From: Xenorhabdus poinarii G6
GTDB taxonomy: Bacteria > Pseudomonadota > Gammaproteobacteria > Enterobacterales > Enterobacteriaceae
Assembly: GCF_000968175.1 (NCBI RefSeq)
Contig: NZ_FO704551.1
Span: 372,001-436,000, forward strand
Reading direction: 5' to 3'
DNA: 64,000 nt
Shown here piece after piece: positions 49,639 to 61,217 of the stretch (position 1 is its first letter; the number at the start of each line of letters is the position of its first letter). Position numbers and translations under genes: made by a program. The notes beneath the pieces are model-generated. The model was not told the origin of the DNA, searched no databases, and saw only the letters and a list, made by a program, of their open reading frames with translations.

Positions 49639-49684
49639 ATCGATGTAGCATGATAGCTCAGATTGTCCCTGAGATGACATCGAT
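49639..49684. repeat. 46-bp nested hairpin upstream of the ydeP-like gene
   Basis: The outer arms ATCGATGT/ACATCGAT enclose an inner stem CTCAG/CTGAG. There is no T-run, so it could be an operator, an mRNA leader structure or an island-edge repeat. Confidence 0.45.
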
Positions 49685-49778
49685 GGCAAACCGCCAATGA
49701 CAAAATCAGCGTTATTGATTCATTTGTCAATCGGTAGTCAGTCGGTGTTGACGACGATATAAAACAATAGAGATTTTT

Positions 49779-52097
49779 ATGAAATTCAAATCAAAAATAA
49801 AACCTTACCATGCTGCTGCGGGTGGTTGGGGATCACTGGAGGCAACAACGCGTTTTGTCTTTGATAGTCAACAAGTATTAAAGAATATGGTTAACCTGAT
49901 GCGCATGAACAAGCCGAAAGGCTTTGATTGCCCCGGATGCGCGTGGGGGGATGACAACAAAAGTCTTTTTAGTTTTTGTGAAAACGGTGCCAAAGCAGTG
50001 ACTTGGGAAGCAACTCGCCGGTATGTTAATCGGGAATTCTTCGCAACCCACAGCGTCAGCAAACTTTATCAGCAAAGTGACTATTTCCTTGAATATCAAG
50101 GACGAGTGGTTGAGCCGATGAGCTATAACCCGCAGACAGATCATTATGAACCGATTAGCTGGGATGAGGCTTTTACCCTGATCGCCAGCCATATTAAGGG
50201 GATGGATAATCCGAACCAGCTTGAACTGTATACATCTGGACGCGCCAGCAATGAGGCTTCATGGTTGTATCAATTGTTCGGTCGGGTGGTGGGAACAAAT
50301 AACTTTCCGGATTGCTCCAATATGTGCCATGAAGCCAGTGGCAGCGGGATGTTGAAAAGTTTGGGTGTCGGGAAAGGCACTATTCGGTTGCAAGATTTTG
50401 ATCACGTTGATGCTATCTTTATTTTTGGTCAAAATCCTGGCACCAACCACCCGAGAATGCTGCATAGCTTACGCCATGCCGCTGAACGCGGTGCTCGTAT
50501 TGTCACTTTCAATACCCTGCGAGAGCGTGGTTTGGAGCGTTTTTCTGATCCACAAAAGCCACTTGAAGTGATCACGCCAATTGCCGGGGAAATTAGTCAC
50601 CGTTACTATCAACCTAAACTTGGCGGAGATATGGCTGCGGTGCGTGGGATGGTTAAAGCGCTTTTGGAAACCCACAATACCCTGTTGGCTGAAGGTAAAT
50701 CAGGTATTTTTGATCTGGCGTTTATTGCAACATATACCGAAGGCGTGGATGCTTACTTGCAAGAAGTCGCGGCAACTGAATGGTCATTGATTGAAGATCA
50801 ATCGGGATTGACCGAAACACAATTGCGCGAAGCCGCCAGTCTTTACCAGCATGCTGAACGTGTGATCTGTACTTGGGCAATGGGGATCACTCAACATAAG
50901 CACTCTCTGGCGACAGTGCGTGAAATCGTCAATCTCCAATTGCTGTTTGGTCAGTTAGGTAAACCCGGAGCAGGACTTTGCCCGGTACGTGGTCACAGTA
51001 ATGTGCAGGGCAACCGGACGATGGGCATTAATGAAAAGCCAGCTAAACCTTTTCTGGATAGGATGGCGGCTCATTTTGGCTTTGAGCCACCTCGTGATCA
51101 TGGTCATCATGTTGTGAACGCGTTGAGTGCCATGCTGCGTGATGAAGTTAAGGTATTGATTGCACTGGGTGGAAATCTGGCGGCTGCGGCGCCGGATAGT
51201 TCACGCACAGAAGAGGCCCTTCAACACTGTGATTTGACTGTGCATATCAGTACAAAATTAAATCGGAGCCATCTTATTACCGGGAAAAAGGGTGCTCTTA
51301 TCCTGCCAACATTAGGTCGGACAGAATGCGATATGCAGGCGACAGGATCACAATTTGTGACGGTAGAAGACTCTTTCAGCATGGTTCATGCTTCCGAAGG
51401 GGTGAACAAACCACTATTTGATACCCAACGTTCTGAAACCGCCATTATCGCAGGCATTGCCAATGCGACAGTAGGCAATACCGAAACGATCAATTGGCTG
51501 TCATTAGCCGGCGATTACAATAAAATTCGTGATCACATTGCGGCGACCATTCCGGGGTTTGAGCATTTTAATAAAAAATGTGAACATCCCGGTGGCTTCT
51601 ATCTTGGCAACGCGGCGGCTGAATTACGTTTTTCCACACCGAGCAAAAAAGCAGAATTCAGCCATGCGCCGCTACCAAAAACATTGTTCCCGCAAATTGC
51701 AGATGCTGATGTTCCTTTCGCGCTACAAACCTTGCGCTCACATGACCAATATAACACCACAATTTATGGTCTGGATGATCGCTATCGAGGGGTTTATGGT
51801 CAGCGAGACGTGTTGTTCATGAACCCGGAAGATATTTCTCAGGCGGGATATCAGGCTGGTGATTTGGTCGATATCGAAACCGTATGGAATGATGGTATCA
51901 GGCGCAGAGTATCTGGTTTCAAACTGATCCCTTACGCCATTCCGCGCGGGAACCTGGCCGCTTACTATCCAGAAACCAACCCATTAGTGCCAATGGATAG
52001 CTTTGGTGATGGGACCGGGACGCCAACCTCAAAATCTGTGCCAGTAAAATTATCCCTGACTGCACAGGGAGGATCTGATCTTCAACGCCTTATCTAA
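49779..52097 (+). CDS. YdeP/FdhF-family molybdopterin oxidoreductase
   Basis: A 772-residue molybdopterin enzyme of the formate-dehydrogenase-like YdeP (FdhF-like alpha subunit) group. The N-terminal KGFDCPGCAWGDD (Cys47-x-x-Cys50 region) marks the group. The molybdopterin-binding part begins with SWDEAF, NMCHEASGSGM holds a Cys at the position that in formate dehydrogenases is Sec/Cys, and a C-terminal molydop-binding domain starts near 650 (QYNTTIYGLDDRYRGVYG). E. coli YdeP has been linked to acid resistance; the substrate is unknown. It marks the return to core DNA after the island. No partner gene (fdhD-like) is adjacent. Confidence 0.87.
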   Translation: MKFKSKIKPYHAAAGGWGSLEATTRFVFDSQQVLKNMVNLMRMNKPKGFDCPGCAWGDDNKSLFSFCENGAKAVTWEATRRYVNREFFATHSVSKLYQQSDYFLEYQGRVVEPMSYNPQTDHYEPISWDEAFTLIASHIKGMDNPNQLELYTSGRASNEASWLYQLFGRVVGTNNFPDCSNMCHEASGSGMLKSLGVGKGTIRLQDFDHVDAIFIFGQNPGTNHPRMLHSLRHAAERGARIVTFNTLRERGLERFSDPQKPLEVITPIAGEISHRYYQPKLGGDMAAVRGMVKALLETHNTLLAEGKSGIFDLAFIATYTEGVDAYLQEVAATEWSLIEDQSGLTETQLREAASLYQHAERVICTWAMGITQHKHSLATVREIVNLQLLFGQLGKPGAGLCPVRGHSNVQGNRTMGINEKPAKPFLDRMAAHFGFEPPRDHGHHVVNALSAMLRDEVKVLIALGGNLAAAAPDSSRTEEALQHCDLTVHISTKLNRSHLITGKKGALILPTLGRTECDMQATGSQFVTVEDSFSMVHASEGVNKPLFDTQRSETAIIAGIANATVGNTETINWLSLAGDYNKIRDHIAATIPGFEHFNKKCEHPGGFYLGNAAAELRFSTPSKKAEFSHAPLPKTLFPQIADADVPFALQTLRSHDQYNTTIYGLDDRYRGVYGQRDVLFMNPEDISQAGYQAGDLVDIETVWNDGIRRRVSGFKLIPYAIPRGNLAAYYPETNPLVPMDSFGDGTGTPTSKSVPVKLSLTAQGGSDLQRLI

Positions 52098-52130
52098 GGT
52101 ATTTTTCTAGCCATAAGTTCGTCGTCTCAG

Positions 52131-52174
52131 GCTCGGTTTTGAAGATAGTTCCCTAATCTTCATAAAAACCGAGC
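52131..52174. repeat. Long imperfect hairpin between ydeP-like and pyrB genes
   Basis: The arms GCTCGGTTTT and AAAACCGAGC, plus an inner GAAGAT/ATCTTC, lie between two convergent genes. It is probably a transcription barrier, although no T-run follows directly. Confidence 0.5.
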
Positions 52175-52254
52175 TGACGAGTTCAAATACGGGTCATATA
52201 TTTGAAGCGTTTTTCCGCATGTAAATCAAATCACTTGATTCAAGCGTGATCTCA

Positions 52255-53196
52255 TCATTTTTTGATGTCAACATTTTCATTCAATACCAGCGCCAATAAT
52301 GCCTGGCGGGCAAAAATGCCATTGCCTGCTTGCTGGAAATAGTAGGCATAGGGTGTTCTATCTACATCCTCAATGATCTCATCAATACGTGGCAGTGGGT
52401 GCAGCACTTTCAGATTCTCTTTAACATTGACCAGATCCGCTGCCCGCAAAACGAATTGCGCCTTGATATTGGCATATTCTGAAGGATCAAGACGCTCTTT
52501 TTGAACCCGGGTCATATACAGAATATCGAGTTCTGGCAGAACATCTTCAAAGTTATTGTGCAGGCTATAACTGACCTGTTTTTCTTCCAACATATGCAGG
52601 ATATAGCCTGGCATAGCAAGAGCATCTGGCGCGATAAAACAGAAATGGTTGCCATTAAATTTTGCCAGTGCTTGAGTCAGCGAGTGGACGGTGCGGCCAT
52701 ATTTCAGATCACCGACCATGGCGATTTTCAGATTTTCCAGTTTCCCCTGAGTTTCCTGAATAGTGAACAGATCGAGTAAAGTCTGGGTCGGATGTTGGTT
52801 AGCACCATCACCGGCATTAATAATAGGGATATGGCCGGAAAACTCGGAAGCCAGTCTTGCCGCCCCTTCTTGTGGATGACGCATGACGATTGCATCGGCA
52901 TATTGGCTGATGATAGAAATTGTGTCAGCCAGTGTTTCGCCTTTTTTACCTAATGAGGTATTGCTGCTGTCTGCAAAACCGACAACAGAAGCCCCTAGTC
53001 GCTGAATGGCAGTTTCAAAAGAGAGGCGGGTGCGGGTTGAAGCTTCAAAGAAACAACTTGCGATCACTTTGTGTTTCAGTAATTCAGTCTGTGGGTTGGC
53101 TTTCAATGCAGTGGCCGTCTGCAAGACCAGTTCCAGATCTGCACGGCTCAGATCATTAATTGAAATGATATGCTTGCGATATAATGGGTTAGCCAT
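52255..53196 (-). CDS. pyrB: Aspartate carbamoyltransferase catalytic subunit
   Basis: Catalyses carbamoyl phosphate + aspartate to carbamoyl-aspartate, the committed step of pyrimidine synthesis. It has 313 residues (311 usual). The carbamoyl-phosphate motif STRTRLSFE is at about 53-61, and HPLPRIDEI, typical of the aspartate-binding domain, is at about 266-274. It is preceded by a leader peptide and an intrinsic attenuator, so expression depends on UTP level. The regulatory gene pyrI normally follows directly but is not present downstream; the next 150 bp are non-coding. Confidence 0.97.
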   Translation of the reverse strand: MANPLYRKHIISINDLSRADLELVLQTATALKANPQTELLKHKVIASCFFEASTRTRLSFETAIQRLGASVVGFADSSNTSLGKKGETLADTISIISQYADAIVMRHPQEGAARLASEFSGHIPIINAGDGANQHPTQTLLDLFTIQETQGKLENLKIAMVGDLKYGRTVHSLTQALAKFNGNHFCFIAPDALAMPGYILHMLEEKQVSYSLHNNFEDVLPELDILYMTRVQKERLDPSEYANIKAQFVLRAADLVNVKENLKVLHPLPRIDEIIEDVDRTPYAYYFQQAGNGIFARQALLALVLNENVDIKK

Positions 53197-53241
53197 GTTT
53201 TCGTTCCTCTTTTATGACTTCTAGCCTTGGACTGGGCAGAC

Positions 53242-53272
53242 AAAAAAAGCCCCTCAATTGAGGGGCTTTTTT
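53242..53272 (-). terminator. pyrB attenuator
   Basis: The perfect stem GCCCCTCAA/TTGAGGGGC is followed on the minus strand by seven T, 53 bp before pyrB. The leader peptide ends inside it, as in the E. coli pyrBI attenuator. Confidence 0.93.
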
Positions 53273-53379
53273 AAATGTTCGATAGAAAATAGGGGAAAAA
53301 ACAACGTGCCTACGTTGCCAGCAGACAGTGTTGCGTTAGCTTGATGTTGTGTCATAGCCTTGACGGCGCAATTTTTCAT
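53254..53379 (-). CDS. pyrL: pyrB leader peptide
   Basis: A 41-residue leader, MKNCAVKAMTQHQANATLSA ... FFPLFSIEHLKKPLN, with a GGGAG site 5 bp before its ATG at 53379. Its stop codon lies within the attenuator stem. The mRNA for the LFFPLFS part is U-rich, the pause site expected when UTP is short. Coupled translation behind a paused polymerase would prevent terminator formation. The amino acid sequence differs from the E. coli leader, but the FFPL segment is shared. Confidence 0.78.
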   Translation of the reverse strand: MKNCAVKAMTQHQANATLSAGNVGTLFFPLFSIEHLKKPLN

Positions 53380-53404
53380 GTTTTCTCCCGGCAAATCGTC
53401 GCGC

Positions 53405-53432
53405 ATTATACTCACGATAGCATTCACCGCAA
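53405..53432 (-). promoter_or_regulatory. Promoter of pyrLB
   Basis: On the minus strand: TTGCGG, a 16-bp spacer and TATAAT (-10 at 53405-53410), about 25 bp before the leader-peptide start. Confidence 0.65.
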
Positions 53433-53578
53433 GGTTTGTAGTAAGAAATTTTAACACTGTGGGGGTGGGCTGGCATAGATAACACGGGGAGATTTAGAGC
53501 CTGGATTAACATAACAGGCTCTGAAAAAATAAGGGTGAAGTCAATAGTCAGATGAATGGCGATTGGGGATATCGGTGG

Positions 53579-56500
53579 CTAAATTCGAAATTCTGGCGCG
53601 AGTTGACTGGAACCCGATCCATTCTTTTTTTCTACTTTGATCTGAACAGGAATTCGCTCTTTTAATGCTTCGACATGGCTGATTACGCCAATGGTTTTTC
53701 CTGAGGCGTTGAGATGATCCAGTGCATCTAGTGCAATATCAAGGGATTCGGCATCCAGTGTACCAAAACCTTCATCAAGGAATAGGGATTCTATCTGAGT
53801 CTTGTGACTGACGAGATCAGACAAGGCAAGGGCAAGGGCAAGGCTGACAAGGAAACTTTCACCGCCAGAGAGGGTTTTGGTATCCCGAATAGCATCTGCT
53901 TGCCAGGTATCAACAACTTGTAACCCCAATCCGCCATCGTCTTTACGTTGCAAATAGTAGCGACCATGTAGTTTTTCCAGTCGGATATTCGCCAGATGCA
54001 CGAGATGATCCAGTGTCAAGCCTTGGGCAAAACGGCGGAATTTAGCGCCATCTGCGGAACCAATGAGGTTATTGAGATAACTCCAGTCATCGTAGTTTTG
54101 TTGTGAAAGTGCGATCTGTGTCAGTAGCGCCTGTTGTTGTTGACGGCGAGTTGCATCGCTGCTCAATAGCGTTCTGACTTCACCTTGTTGTTGGTTATTG
54201 TGTTTCAATTGAGTAGTAATATCAGTCAATAGGGTGGATAGCTGTTGTACCTCATACTGTTCAAGCGCATATTGTTCAAGTGCGTATTGTTCAGGCAACG
54301 GAGGTTGCGTTGCCATATGGCGCTGTAATGCAATTTCTGATTCAGATTGTCTTGTTTTGGCCTGCAATTGTTGTTGTTCAAGTTTTTCCTGTAATTGTTG
54401 TAATTTCTCTCGTTGTTCCGGCGCTAATAAAGCATCTTCAAAAGATTGTTGATGAGGAAAGCCTTGCTGCGCTAAGCCTGTTTGGAAATGGCTGACAGCA
54501 AGTTCACAACTTGCTTCCGCTGTTGTGTAACTTTTTTCTATTTCACTGACTGCCCCGATTAATTGGCTCATTTTGTTTTGCAACTGTTGCAGGTGAAGGG
54601 CTGCCTGTTTGTAAGCGGTTTCCAGTTCATTGGCTTTTTGCTGCAAATGTTGACGAACGTCAGTAACGGATTGTTCACCAAATAAATTGTGGCGTTCCTG
54701 ACGGGATTGCGCCAATAACTGTTTTTGTTGCTGTTGTTGTTCATTTAATGCATGAAGGTCAATGGTCAGCTTATCTTTTTGCTTTGCCAATTCACTGAGT
54801 TTGCTTTGCAGGGCGGCTTGTTCTTTTTGTCGTTGCTGCCATCTCTCGCGTGAATTGCGATAATCTTTTAATTCTTGTTCACGTTGTTGCAGCCAGTTTT
54901 CTGTGTCCTGGGGGGCGGGCAGTGCAAAAGGTGTCAATTTTAACTCTGCCGCTATTTGTTGTGCGGTAGCCGCATAGTCGGCCTCTATCTGTTGCATTTC
55001 CGCTGTTTTTTCGGCCAATTGTTTTTGGGCTGAATCCCGTTTGAATGTTTCCAGCTCAATGGCCTTTTTACAGGCCTGATATTGTTCCTGGTTGGCGATC
55101 AGCGCTTTTTCTGCTGCCTGATGGTTTTTTTCAGCCTGTAAAAGTGATTCCCACTGAGCCTGATACTGGTGATAAGCAGACTGCCGCTGATTGATGAAGT
55201 GAGTCACCGATTCTGCATTGATCTGTAGTTCTATCACCTGTAGCTGTTGGCAATGATGATCCCATTGCTTAATGAATTCTGTCAATTTAGCGTTGCAGTG
55301 CGCAATATTGTGTTGTAATTGCGCGTAATGCTGCTGCTCAGTGTGTTGTTGCTGTTGTAACGTTGCGCGCTTTTCTTGTAATTGATCAATTTGCTGACGC
55401 AGGGTTTTCAAGCGATCTTCTGAGTGCAATGGCGAAATATGCTGGTATTCGTCGATTAATGGGTGATGACTCGAACCACAAAGTGGACAAGATTCACCGT
55501 CTTTTAATTGTGCCCGCTCTTTTTCCAGACTGACGATCCGCTGCTCAAAACGAATTCGATGGATGAGATCGTCGTAGTGTTGTTGCTTATCAACTAATTG
55601 TTGATTGAGCGTTGCGATCTTATTGGGTCGGGTGTTGATTGATGCTTGAAATTGGATTAACTGATTCTGATCGATTTTGATCGCATCTTGGCATTGTTGG
55701 ATCTGAGGAAACAAGATCGCCAGTTGGTTCTGTGATCCTAACTGTTTCTGATACGTTTCTAAATTTTTTTGCAGTTGCTGTAATGGGTGTTTCTGCTGCA
55801 AAACGGTAAGTTGCTTTTCAGCCGAAGAGAGCGTGTTTCGTCGTATTTGGCGCTGTTCTTGTTGTTGAGCCAATGCCGCCTTCAATGTCGTTAAATGATC
55901 GGCATTACGGGCAATTTCAGCAATAATTTGTCGGGTATTTTGGGTGAGTTGATCTATTTTTTCCTGCCGCTCTTGCTGGCGGGTGAAAAGTTGTTTCCAT
56001 TCAGGCAGCTTGCGGTCGAAATCGCGGTAATAAGTGTGTTGTTCATCATAGGATTCCAACGCCTGTAGCTCGTTATTCAAGGCAGTGACTTGCTGCTGTG
56101 TTTTTTGGTGCTGGGATAATAGGCCTGTCAGTTCGCGTTCTTGTTCTGAAATTGCTTTTTTCAGTTTCAGGAGATCTTGGGATTCAATATCAATTTTATG
56201 ATCGAGCGGCACAATTTGCTCTGAAATGCGCTTTTCCTGCTGCTTATGATGTTGTTGGTGTGCTTCCCGAATGTTTTCCAACTGCGTCAGTTGATGTTCC
56301 GCAGGTTGCCGTAATGCCAGTTGTTGCTGGTATTCATTCTCTATTTTTGTACGTTGTTCCATGAGCCGCTGTTTTTCATGGATAGCCCGATTTTGTGCAT
56401 CCCATAATGGACGGATTTTTTCGGCTGGCTCGCTGGTTGCCAGTTGTTGTAACTGAGGTTGCGCTTCTTGAATGGCTTGCTCTGCTTGTTGCAAAAGTGA

Positions 56501-57289
56501 AGCATGACTTACCTGTGATTGCTGTAGTTCATTTCGTCGTAACAGCCATTGTTCGGCCGTTTGCCATGCTTTCATTTGTTGATTAAACAAGGTTTCTTCT
56601 GCAATAAGCCGTTGTTGCTGATCTTGGTATGCCTGTTGCTGTTCAGGTGTGAGTAATTCAATGGAAGAGGCTTTGGCTTGCAGAAGATTGAGCTCAGATT
56701 GAGCCTCTTTGTAGCGCTGATAAATCTCCTGTGACAGAATGCCGTAAATTTCTGTCCCCGTCAGTTCTTCCAGTAGATCGGCCCGATCTTTATCCTGTGC
56801 ATTTAAAAATGCGGCAAAATTTCCCTGTGATAAAAGTATAGATTTGGTAAAGCGGCTAAAATCCAGTCCGGTGATTTCGGCGATTTTTTCTTTTTTATCC
56901 TGGATTTTGTCAGCCAGAATTTTCCCGCTTTTCTTATCAGCCAGTTCGACTTTGGGAGGCTGGAGATTGCCATTCGCCTGATTGCGGGCACGTCTCTGAC
57001 ACCAGAATGCCCGGTAAGCAATACCTTTGACTTCAAATTCCACTTCAGCAAGGCATTCTGCTGTATGGTGAGTCATTAATTCATTTTGAGAGGCTGAAAT
57101 AGTACTGAGCCGTGGGGTTTCATGGTAGAGGGCGAGACAAATGGCATCCAGTAAGGACGTTTTTCCCGCGCCAGTTGGACCCGTAATTGCAAATAATCCA
57201 TTGTTGATAAAGGGTTCTTTCGTAAAGTCAATTTTCCATTCGCCGTGCAGGGAATTGATATTTTTCAGCCGTAAGCTCAGGATTTTCAT
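53579..57289 (-). CDS. sbcC: SbcC subunit of the SbcCD (Rad50-like) nuclease
   Basis: SMC-like ATPase that with SbcD cleaves hairpins and blocked DNA ends. It has 1236 residues. Walker A is GPTGAGKT (about 37-44), the zinc hook CPLCG (about 600-604) sits at the tip of a long coiled coil, the ABC signature LSGGES is at about 1138 and Walker B LFLDEGFG at about 1173. The coiled-coil arms are unusually glutamine-rich (many QQQ and QQLQ runs). It starts in a 4-bp overlap with sbcD and is the second gene of the operon. Confidence 0.96.
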   Translation of the reverse strand: MKILSLRLKNINSLHGEWKIDFTKEPFINNGLFAITGPTGAGKTSLLDAICLALYHETPRLSTISASQNELMTHHTAECLAEVEFEVKGIAYRAFWCQRRARNQANGNLQPPKVELADKKSGKILADKIQDKKEKIAEITGLDFSRFTKSILLSQGNFAAFLNAQDKDRADLLEELTGTEIYGILSQEIYQRYKEAQSELNLLQAKASSIELLTPEQQQAYQDQQQRLIAEETLFNQQMKAWQTAEQWLLRRNELQQSQVSHASLLQQAEQAIQEAQPQLQQLATSEPAEKIRPLWDAQNRAIHEKQRLMEQRTKIENEYQQQLALRQPAEHQLTQLENIREAHQQHHKQQEKRISEQIVPLDHKIDIESQDLLKLKKAISEQERELTGLLSQHQKTQQQVTALNNELQALESYDEQHTYYRDFDRKLPEWKQLFTRQQERQEKIDQLTQNTRQIIAEIARNADHLTTLKAALAQQQEQRQIRRNTLSSAEKQLTVLQQKHPLQQLQKNLETYQKQLGSQNQLAILFPQIQQCQDAIKIDQNQLIQFQASINTRPNKIATLNQQLVDKQQHYDDLIHRIRFEQRIVSLEKERAQLKDGESCPLCGSSHHPLIDEYQHISPLHSEDRLKTLRQQIDQLQEKRATLQQQQHTEQQHYAQLQHNIAHCNAKLTEFIKQWDHHCQQLQVIELQINAESVTHFINQRQSAYHQYQAQWESLLQAEKNHQAAEKALIANQEQYQACKKAIELETFKRDSAQKQLAEKTAEMQQIEADYAATAQQIAAELKLTPFALPAPQDTENWLQQREQELKDYRNSRERWQQRQKEQAALQSKLSELAKQKDKLTIDLHALNEQQQQQKQLLAQSRQERHNLFGEQSVTDVRQHLQQKANELETAYKQAALHLQQLQNKMSQLIGAVSEIEKSYTTAEASCELAVSHFQTGLAQQGFPHQQSFEDALLAPEQREKLQQLQEKLEQQQLQAKTRQSESEIALQRHMATQPPLPEQYALEQYALEQYEVQQLSTLLTDITTQLKHNNQQQGEVRTLLSSDATRRQQQQALLTQIALSQQNYDDWSYLNNLIGSADGAKFRRFAQGLTLDHLVHLANIRLEKLHGRYYLQRKDDGGLGLQVVDTWQADAIRDTKTLSGGESFLVSLALALALSDLVSHKTQIESLFLDEGFGTLDAESLDIALDALDHLNASGKTIGVISHVEALKERIPVQIKVEKKNGSGSSQLAPEFRI

Positions 57290-58524
57290 GACCTGTTCCC
57301 TTCATGTGATGGCTGAGAAAGATCATTCAGCGTTTGTTGAAATAACGTAGTCAGCCGTTGCTCTTGAGCAAGATCGCCTATTTCAGCCAGTGCCAGACGT
57401 CGTTCAAAGACTTCATTTACACTCAGTTCGGTCAACGTTTCTCGATTTTGTTCGGTGAGAGCCAGTTGACGAGCGCTTTTGCTGCGGCGGAGCAGGATAA
57501 TTTCAACGGGTAACCCTTCACTTAAGGCCTGAATGCGTTTTTGGATATCGGGCAGGTAATCTTGGGTTGCGACTTCAATATCCAGCCAGACAGGTCGTTC
57601 CCCCTGATATTCCTTGAAAGCCTGTAATTGCGCTTCGATTTGTTGCAAATGACCTCGAATAAGCTGCATTGGCTGATAATGGGGGATGGGTAACAGCGTG
57701 ATGCTATTGAGTTTATTTGATTGAAAGTCAACTAAGCAGACACTTTTCTCTTGTTCGACTTCATCAAAACTGAGTGGAATCGGGGAGCCACTGTAACGGA
57801 TATGTTCAGATTTACCGATGATTTGTGGCCGGTGGATATGCCCCAGGGCAATATAGTCAGCCGGTGGAAATGCTTGTGCGGGGAATGCATCTAATGTGCC
57901 GATGTAAATATCACGAACGGAATCCGTAGTGGAAGCCCCAACGGTCGTGAGATGACCGGTAGCAATAATCGGTAATGGCAGGCCAAGCTGTTCCCGTAAT
58001 GAACAGGCATGCTGGTAGAGACGGTGATAGTGTTCGGCAATGGCATCCTGTAATGCCTGCTGTTTTTGGCTACCAGATAGCCCTGCCTGACTGGTCATGA
58101 TATCCCGTGGGCGCAGGTAGGGAATGGCACAGAGAATTGCCCCCGCATGCCCCTCTCTGTTGTTGAGCATTTTTATCTGCTGCGCGAGATCACCAGGTTC
58201 AGCATTGGCAATGATGGTTGTATTCAAGTAAGAAAAAAGAGATTTTGATTCGTTGAGTGTGGCTACAGAATCATGGTTTCCCCCAAGAATAACAAGCTGG
58301 CAACCTGTAGGCTGTAATGCCACAATGAATTTGTTATACAGTTCGCGTGCATAGCTGGGAGGGGAACCTGTATCAAAAATATCGCCGGCGATAATCAGCG
58401 CATCAACCTGATATTGAATGATTTTTTCAATCAGCCACTGTAAAAAGTGCTTGTGCTCTGCGGCGCGGCTTTTAGTAAAGAAATATTGGCCCAGATGCCA
58501 ATCCGATGTATGAATGATTCGCAT
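57286..58524 (-). CDS. sbcD: SbcD subunit of the SbcCD (Mre11-like) nuclease
   Basis: Metallophosphoesterase nuclease of 412 residues. The five phosphoesterase motifs are visible: DWHLGQYF (His11), GDIFDTG (about 47-53), GGNHD (about 81-85), the GHLTT segment and LGHIHRPQ (about 228-235). The C-terminal half is the capping and SbcC-binding domain. It is first in the sbcDC operon and overlaps sbcC by 4 bp. It is divergent from phoB, as in enterics. Confidence 0.97.
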   Translation of the reverse strand: MRIIHTSDWHLGQYFFTKSRAAEHKHFLQWLIEKIIQYQVDALIIAGDIFDTGSPPSYARELYNKFIVALQPTGCQLVILGGNHDSVATLNESKSLFSYLNTTIIANAEPGDLAQQIKMLNNREGHAGAILCAIPYLRPRDIMTSQAGLSGSQKQQALQDAIAEHYHRLYQHACSLREQLGLPLPIIATGHLTTVGASTTDSVRDIYIGTLDAFPAQAFPPADYIALGHIHRPQIIGKSEHIRYSGSPIPLSFDEVEQEKSVCLVDFQSNKLNSITLLPIPHYQPMQLIRGHLQQIEAQLQAFKEYQGERPVWLDIEVATQDYLPDIQKRIQALSEGLPVEIILLRRSKSARQLALTEQNRETLTELSVNEVFERRLALAEIGDLAQEQRLTTLFQQTLNDLSQPSHEGNRS

Positions 58525-58791
58525 GATTTTCCTGCTGTTGCCTGTCGGTTTTTCTTACTTGTTACAGGCGCTAATTATAGTGGTCGTGTGAGGGATGTCT
58601 TGTGCAATTCAGTTTTCTTTACTGAATTGTCGAGTTGGTTCGCATTCATCATGAAATATAACAATGGGGTAAGATTTTTTTTGAGAATGGGTTTGTTTCT
58701 TGATGATTGAGAAATAAACGTTTTTGTAAAATGGCCTTATGATATTTTACATCGAATATTGCTGATATTCATGATACTGGCAGGATTAACC

Positions 58792-59475
58792 ATGGTTAAA
58801 CGTATTTTGGTCGTTGAAGATGAAGTACCGATTCGTGAAATGGTTTGTTTTGTACTGGAGCAAAACGGTTATCAGGCCATTGAAGCCGAAGATTACGATA
58901 TGGCTATCAGGCGGTTGTCTGAGCCTTATCCGGATTTGGTGTTATTGGATTGGATGCTGCCAGGGGGATCAGGCATACAACTTATCAGGCAAATGAAACG
59001 GGATAAGCATACCAAGATGCTCCCCGTGATTATGGTCACGGCTCGGGTAGAAGAAGAAGATCGGATACGTGGTTTAGATGTTGGTGCTGATGATTATATC
59101 ACGAAACCTTTTTCACCCAAGGAGCTGATTGCTCGCGTCAAAGCGGTTTTACGCCGTCTTTCACCGATGGAGGTAGAAGACATTATCAATATGGATGGAT
59201 TGATGCTGGATCCTTCATCTCACCGCGTTTCCAGCCAGGGCCAGAATTTGGATATGGGACCAACGGAATTCAAACTTCTCCACTTTTTTATGACTCATCC
59301 TGAGCGTGTTTATAGTCGTGAACAGCTACTCAATTATGTGTGGGGAACCAACGTTTATGTAGAAGATCGTACGGTTGATGTACATATCCGTCGTTTACGC
59401 AAGGCCTTGGGTAATCACGATAAGATGGTACAAACGGTGCGTGGTACAGGATATCGTTTTTCTATCCGTTACTGA
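58792..59475 (+). CDS. phoB: Phosphate regulon response regulator PhoB
   Basis: OmpR-type activator of the phosphate-starvation regulon; 227 residues. I use the ATG at 58792 ([11 protein letters not shown]); the frame can be read from 58759 but the enteric start is here. The receiver domain has phospho-acceptor D53 in LLDWMLPG, T83-like and K105-like residues ([17 protein letters not shown]), and the C-terminal wHTH ends [10 protein letters not shown]. phoR follows on the same strand. I could not find a convincing Pho box upstream. Confidence 0.97.
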   Translation: MVKRILVVEDEVPIREMVCFVLEQNGYQAIEAEDYDMAIRRLSEPYPDLVLLDWMLPGGSGIQLIRQMKRDKHTKMLPVIMVTARVEEEDRIRGLDVGADDYITKPFSPKELIARVKAVLRRLSPMEVEDIINMDGLMLDPSSHRVSSQGQNLDMGPTEFKLLHFFMTHPERVYSREQLLNYVWGTNVYVEDRTVDVHIRRLRKALGNHDKMVQTVRGTGYRFSIRY

Positions 59476-59625
59476 TCTTGTTTGACCGTTATATGCCGGC
59501 TATGGGGACATGAATTCCGTCGGCGTTGATTGGTGACGTTGGCATTGGTGTAGATATCGGGTTGATATTAAACTGATATTGAAGCGTCATCCCGTCTTGG
59601 TGTTTTCATTTCGGAGTAAAGTCGC

Positions 59626-60936
59626 GTGCTTGAACGTTTATCTTGGAAAAAATTGGTATTGGGTTTCGTGCTTTGCTGCCTGCCTGCGGTTATTTTGTCT
59701 CTTTTTATTGGTCACTTGGCATGGTTGCTGGTTATTACCCTCTTTTTGGCGCTGGTATGGCATGGTTACCATTTGCTGAAATTATCCAATTGGTTATGGT
59801 TGGATCGCAGTATGTTACCGCCCGCCGGTCACGGCGGTTGGGAACCTATCTTTTATGGTATTTACCAGATGCAGCAACGTAATCGTAAACGACGTCGCGA
59901 ACTCACACAACTTATCAAGCGATTTCGTAGTGGCGCAGAATCTTTGCCCGATGCCATTGTGATGACGACGACGGAAGGCCATATTTTTTGGTGTAATCGT
60001 CTGGCTCAACATTTACTTGGGTTTCGCTGGCCTGAAGACAATGGCCAGCATATATTCAACCTGCTGCGTTATCCTGATTTCAGTCGTTATATCACGACGA
60101 ATGATTTTTCCCATCCTCTAACGATCGAATTGAATAATGGCAATATAATGGAATTTCGTATTATGCCTTATTCCGAACAGCAATTATTAATGGTCGCGCG
60201 TGATATTACCCAGAAACGACGATTAGAAAATGCCCGCCGAGATTTTTTCACCAATGTCAGTCATGAACTCAAAACACCGCTCACTGTGCTGCAAGGCTAT
60301 TTGGAAGTGATAGCGGATCAGGCAATTGATGGTCAGGTAAATCAGAAAGTTGTCAGTACGATGCAGGGACAAATACGCAGAATGGATGACCTGGTTCAGC
60401 AACTGTTGCATCTTTCCAAAATTGAAGCGGGGCCACAAGTGGATATGAATGCTGTGGTTGATGTGCCTAACATGCTGAAAATCGTGCAACGGGAAGCTTT
60501 AGCTTTAGGGAATGCGCAGTACGATATTGTGTTTAATGTTGATGAAAAACTGAGTGTTTTTGGTCATGAGGAACAGTTGCACAGTGCAATGGCTAATCTT
60601 GTTTGTAACGCCATTAAACATACGCCTCCAGGAACACGGATTGAAGTGAGTTGGCAACGCGTTTCTCAAGGTGCTTTGTTCAAAGTACAAGATAATGGTG
60701 ATGGGATTGGGGCTGAGCATTTACCCCGCCTGACAGAACGTTTTTATCGTGTTGATCGCGCCCGTTCACGTCAAACCGGAGGCAGTGGATTAGGTCTGGC
60801 GATAGTGAAACATGTATTGCATCATTATCATACTCATCTCGATATTTCGAGTACCTTGGGAAAAGGTGCTGTTTTTAGTTTTCTGTTAGCGCCCCAGCTG
60901 ATTGTCCCCAATAAGAAAAGTTTCATTAAGGAATGA
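59626..60936 (+). CDS. phoR: Phosphate regulon sensor kinase PhoR
   Basis: Inner-membrane histidine kinase of 436 residues for PhoB, starting at a GTG with GGAG 9 bp upstream. Two membrane helices lie at about 9-29 and 32-50, followed by a charged linker, a PAS domain (about 100-195) and the HisKA box with H213 in [10 protein letters not shown]. The HATPase domain has the N box NLVCNAIKH and G boxes DNGDGIG and [10 protein letters not shown]. There is no large periplasmic domain, as usual for PhoR, which senses phosphate through the Pst transporter and PhoU. Confidence 0.97.
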   Translation: MLERLSWKKLVLGFVLCCLPAVILSLFIGHLAWLLVITLFLALVWHGYHLLKLSNWLWLDRSMLPPAGHGGWEPIFYGIYQMQQRNRKRRRELTQLIKRFRSGAESLPDAIVMTTTEGHIFWCNRLAQHLLGFRWPEDNGQHIFNLLRYPDFSRYITTNDFSHPLTIELNNGNIMEFRIMPYSEQQLLMVARDITQKRRLENARRDFFTNVSHELKTPLTVLQGYLEVIADQAIDGQVNQKVVSTMQGQIRRMDDLVQQLLHLSKIEAGPQVDMNAVVDVPNMLKIVQREALALGNAQYDIVFNVDEKLSVFGHEEQLHSAMANLVCNAIKHTPPGTRIEVSWQRVSQGALFKVQDNGDGIGAEHLPRLTERFYRVDRARSRQTGGSGLGLAIVKHVLHHYHTHLDISSTLGKGAVFSFLLAPQLIVPNKKSFIKE

Positions 60937-61142
60937 TAGGATTGATGTCATTCAATGACAACAATATGGGCAAAAAGTGATTAATTAATCAAGGAAAGTG
61001 AAAAATATACACATCATATAGTGTGTATTCAATGATAGATAACAATAATCACTAATTTTGAAAATTAGTTTAGAATATTATTCTGGTTTTTGGTTTGACT
61101 CTTGCCTTTTGACGCTATAAAAGTTTTACTTGGGGGCAGTTG
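60937..61142 (+). other. phoR-brnQ intergenic part, palindromic patch
   Basis: No gene is seen before 61143. ATATACACATCATATAGTGTG followed by TATTC near 61010 is roughly palindromic and could be a regulator site. The stretch is A+T-rich. Confidence 0.3.
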
Positions 61143-61217
61143 TTGGCGATTCTAGCTGTAATTACCACTATCATTCTGTATCTTGCTTCTATCAGTGAGT
61201 ACTATGTTGATTACTGA
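61143..61217 (+). CDS. Possible 24-residue hydrophobic leader peptide ahead of brnQ
   Basis: A TTG preceded by GGGGG (6-bp spacing) opens a frame [20 protein letters not shown] followed by YVDY and a stop. It is rich in Ile, Leu and Val, the substrates of BrnQ, so an attenuation leader is conceivable. A weak hairpin (CTCGC/GCGAG, about 61233-61267) follows. There is no direct evidence of translation. Confidence 0.3.
   Translation: MAILAVITTIILYLASISEYYVDY

Noticed and set aside
54234..54495. Cys/Ser-rich frame antisense to sbcC
   Set aside because: It arises from the CAA-rich (Gln) coiled-coil coding region read on the opposite strand; no gene is supported.
58600..58791. Pho box upstream of phoB
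   Set aside because: No pair of CTGTCAT-like direct repeats with 4-bp spacing is recognisable.
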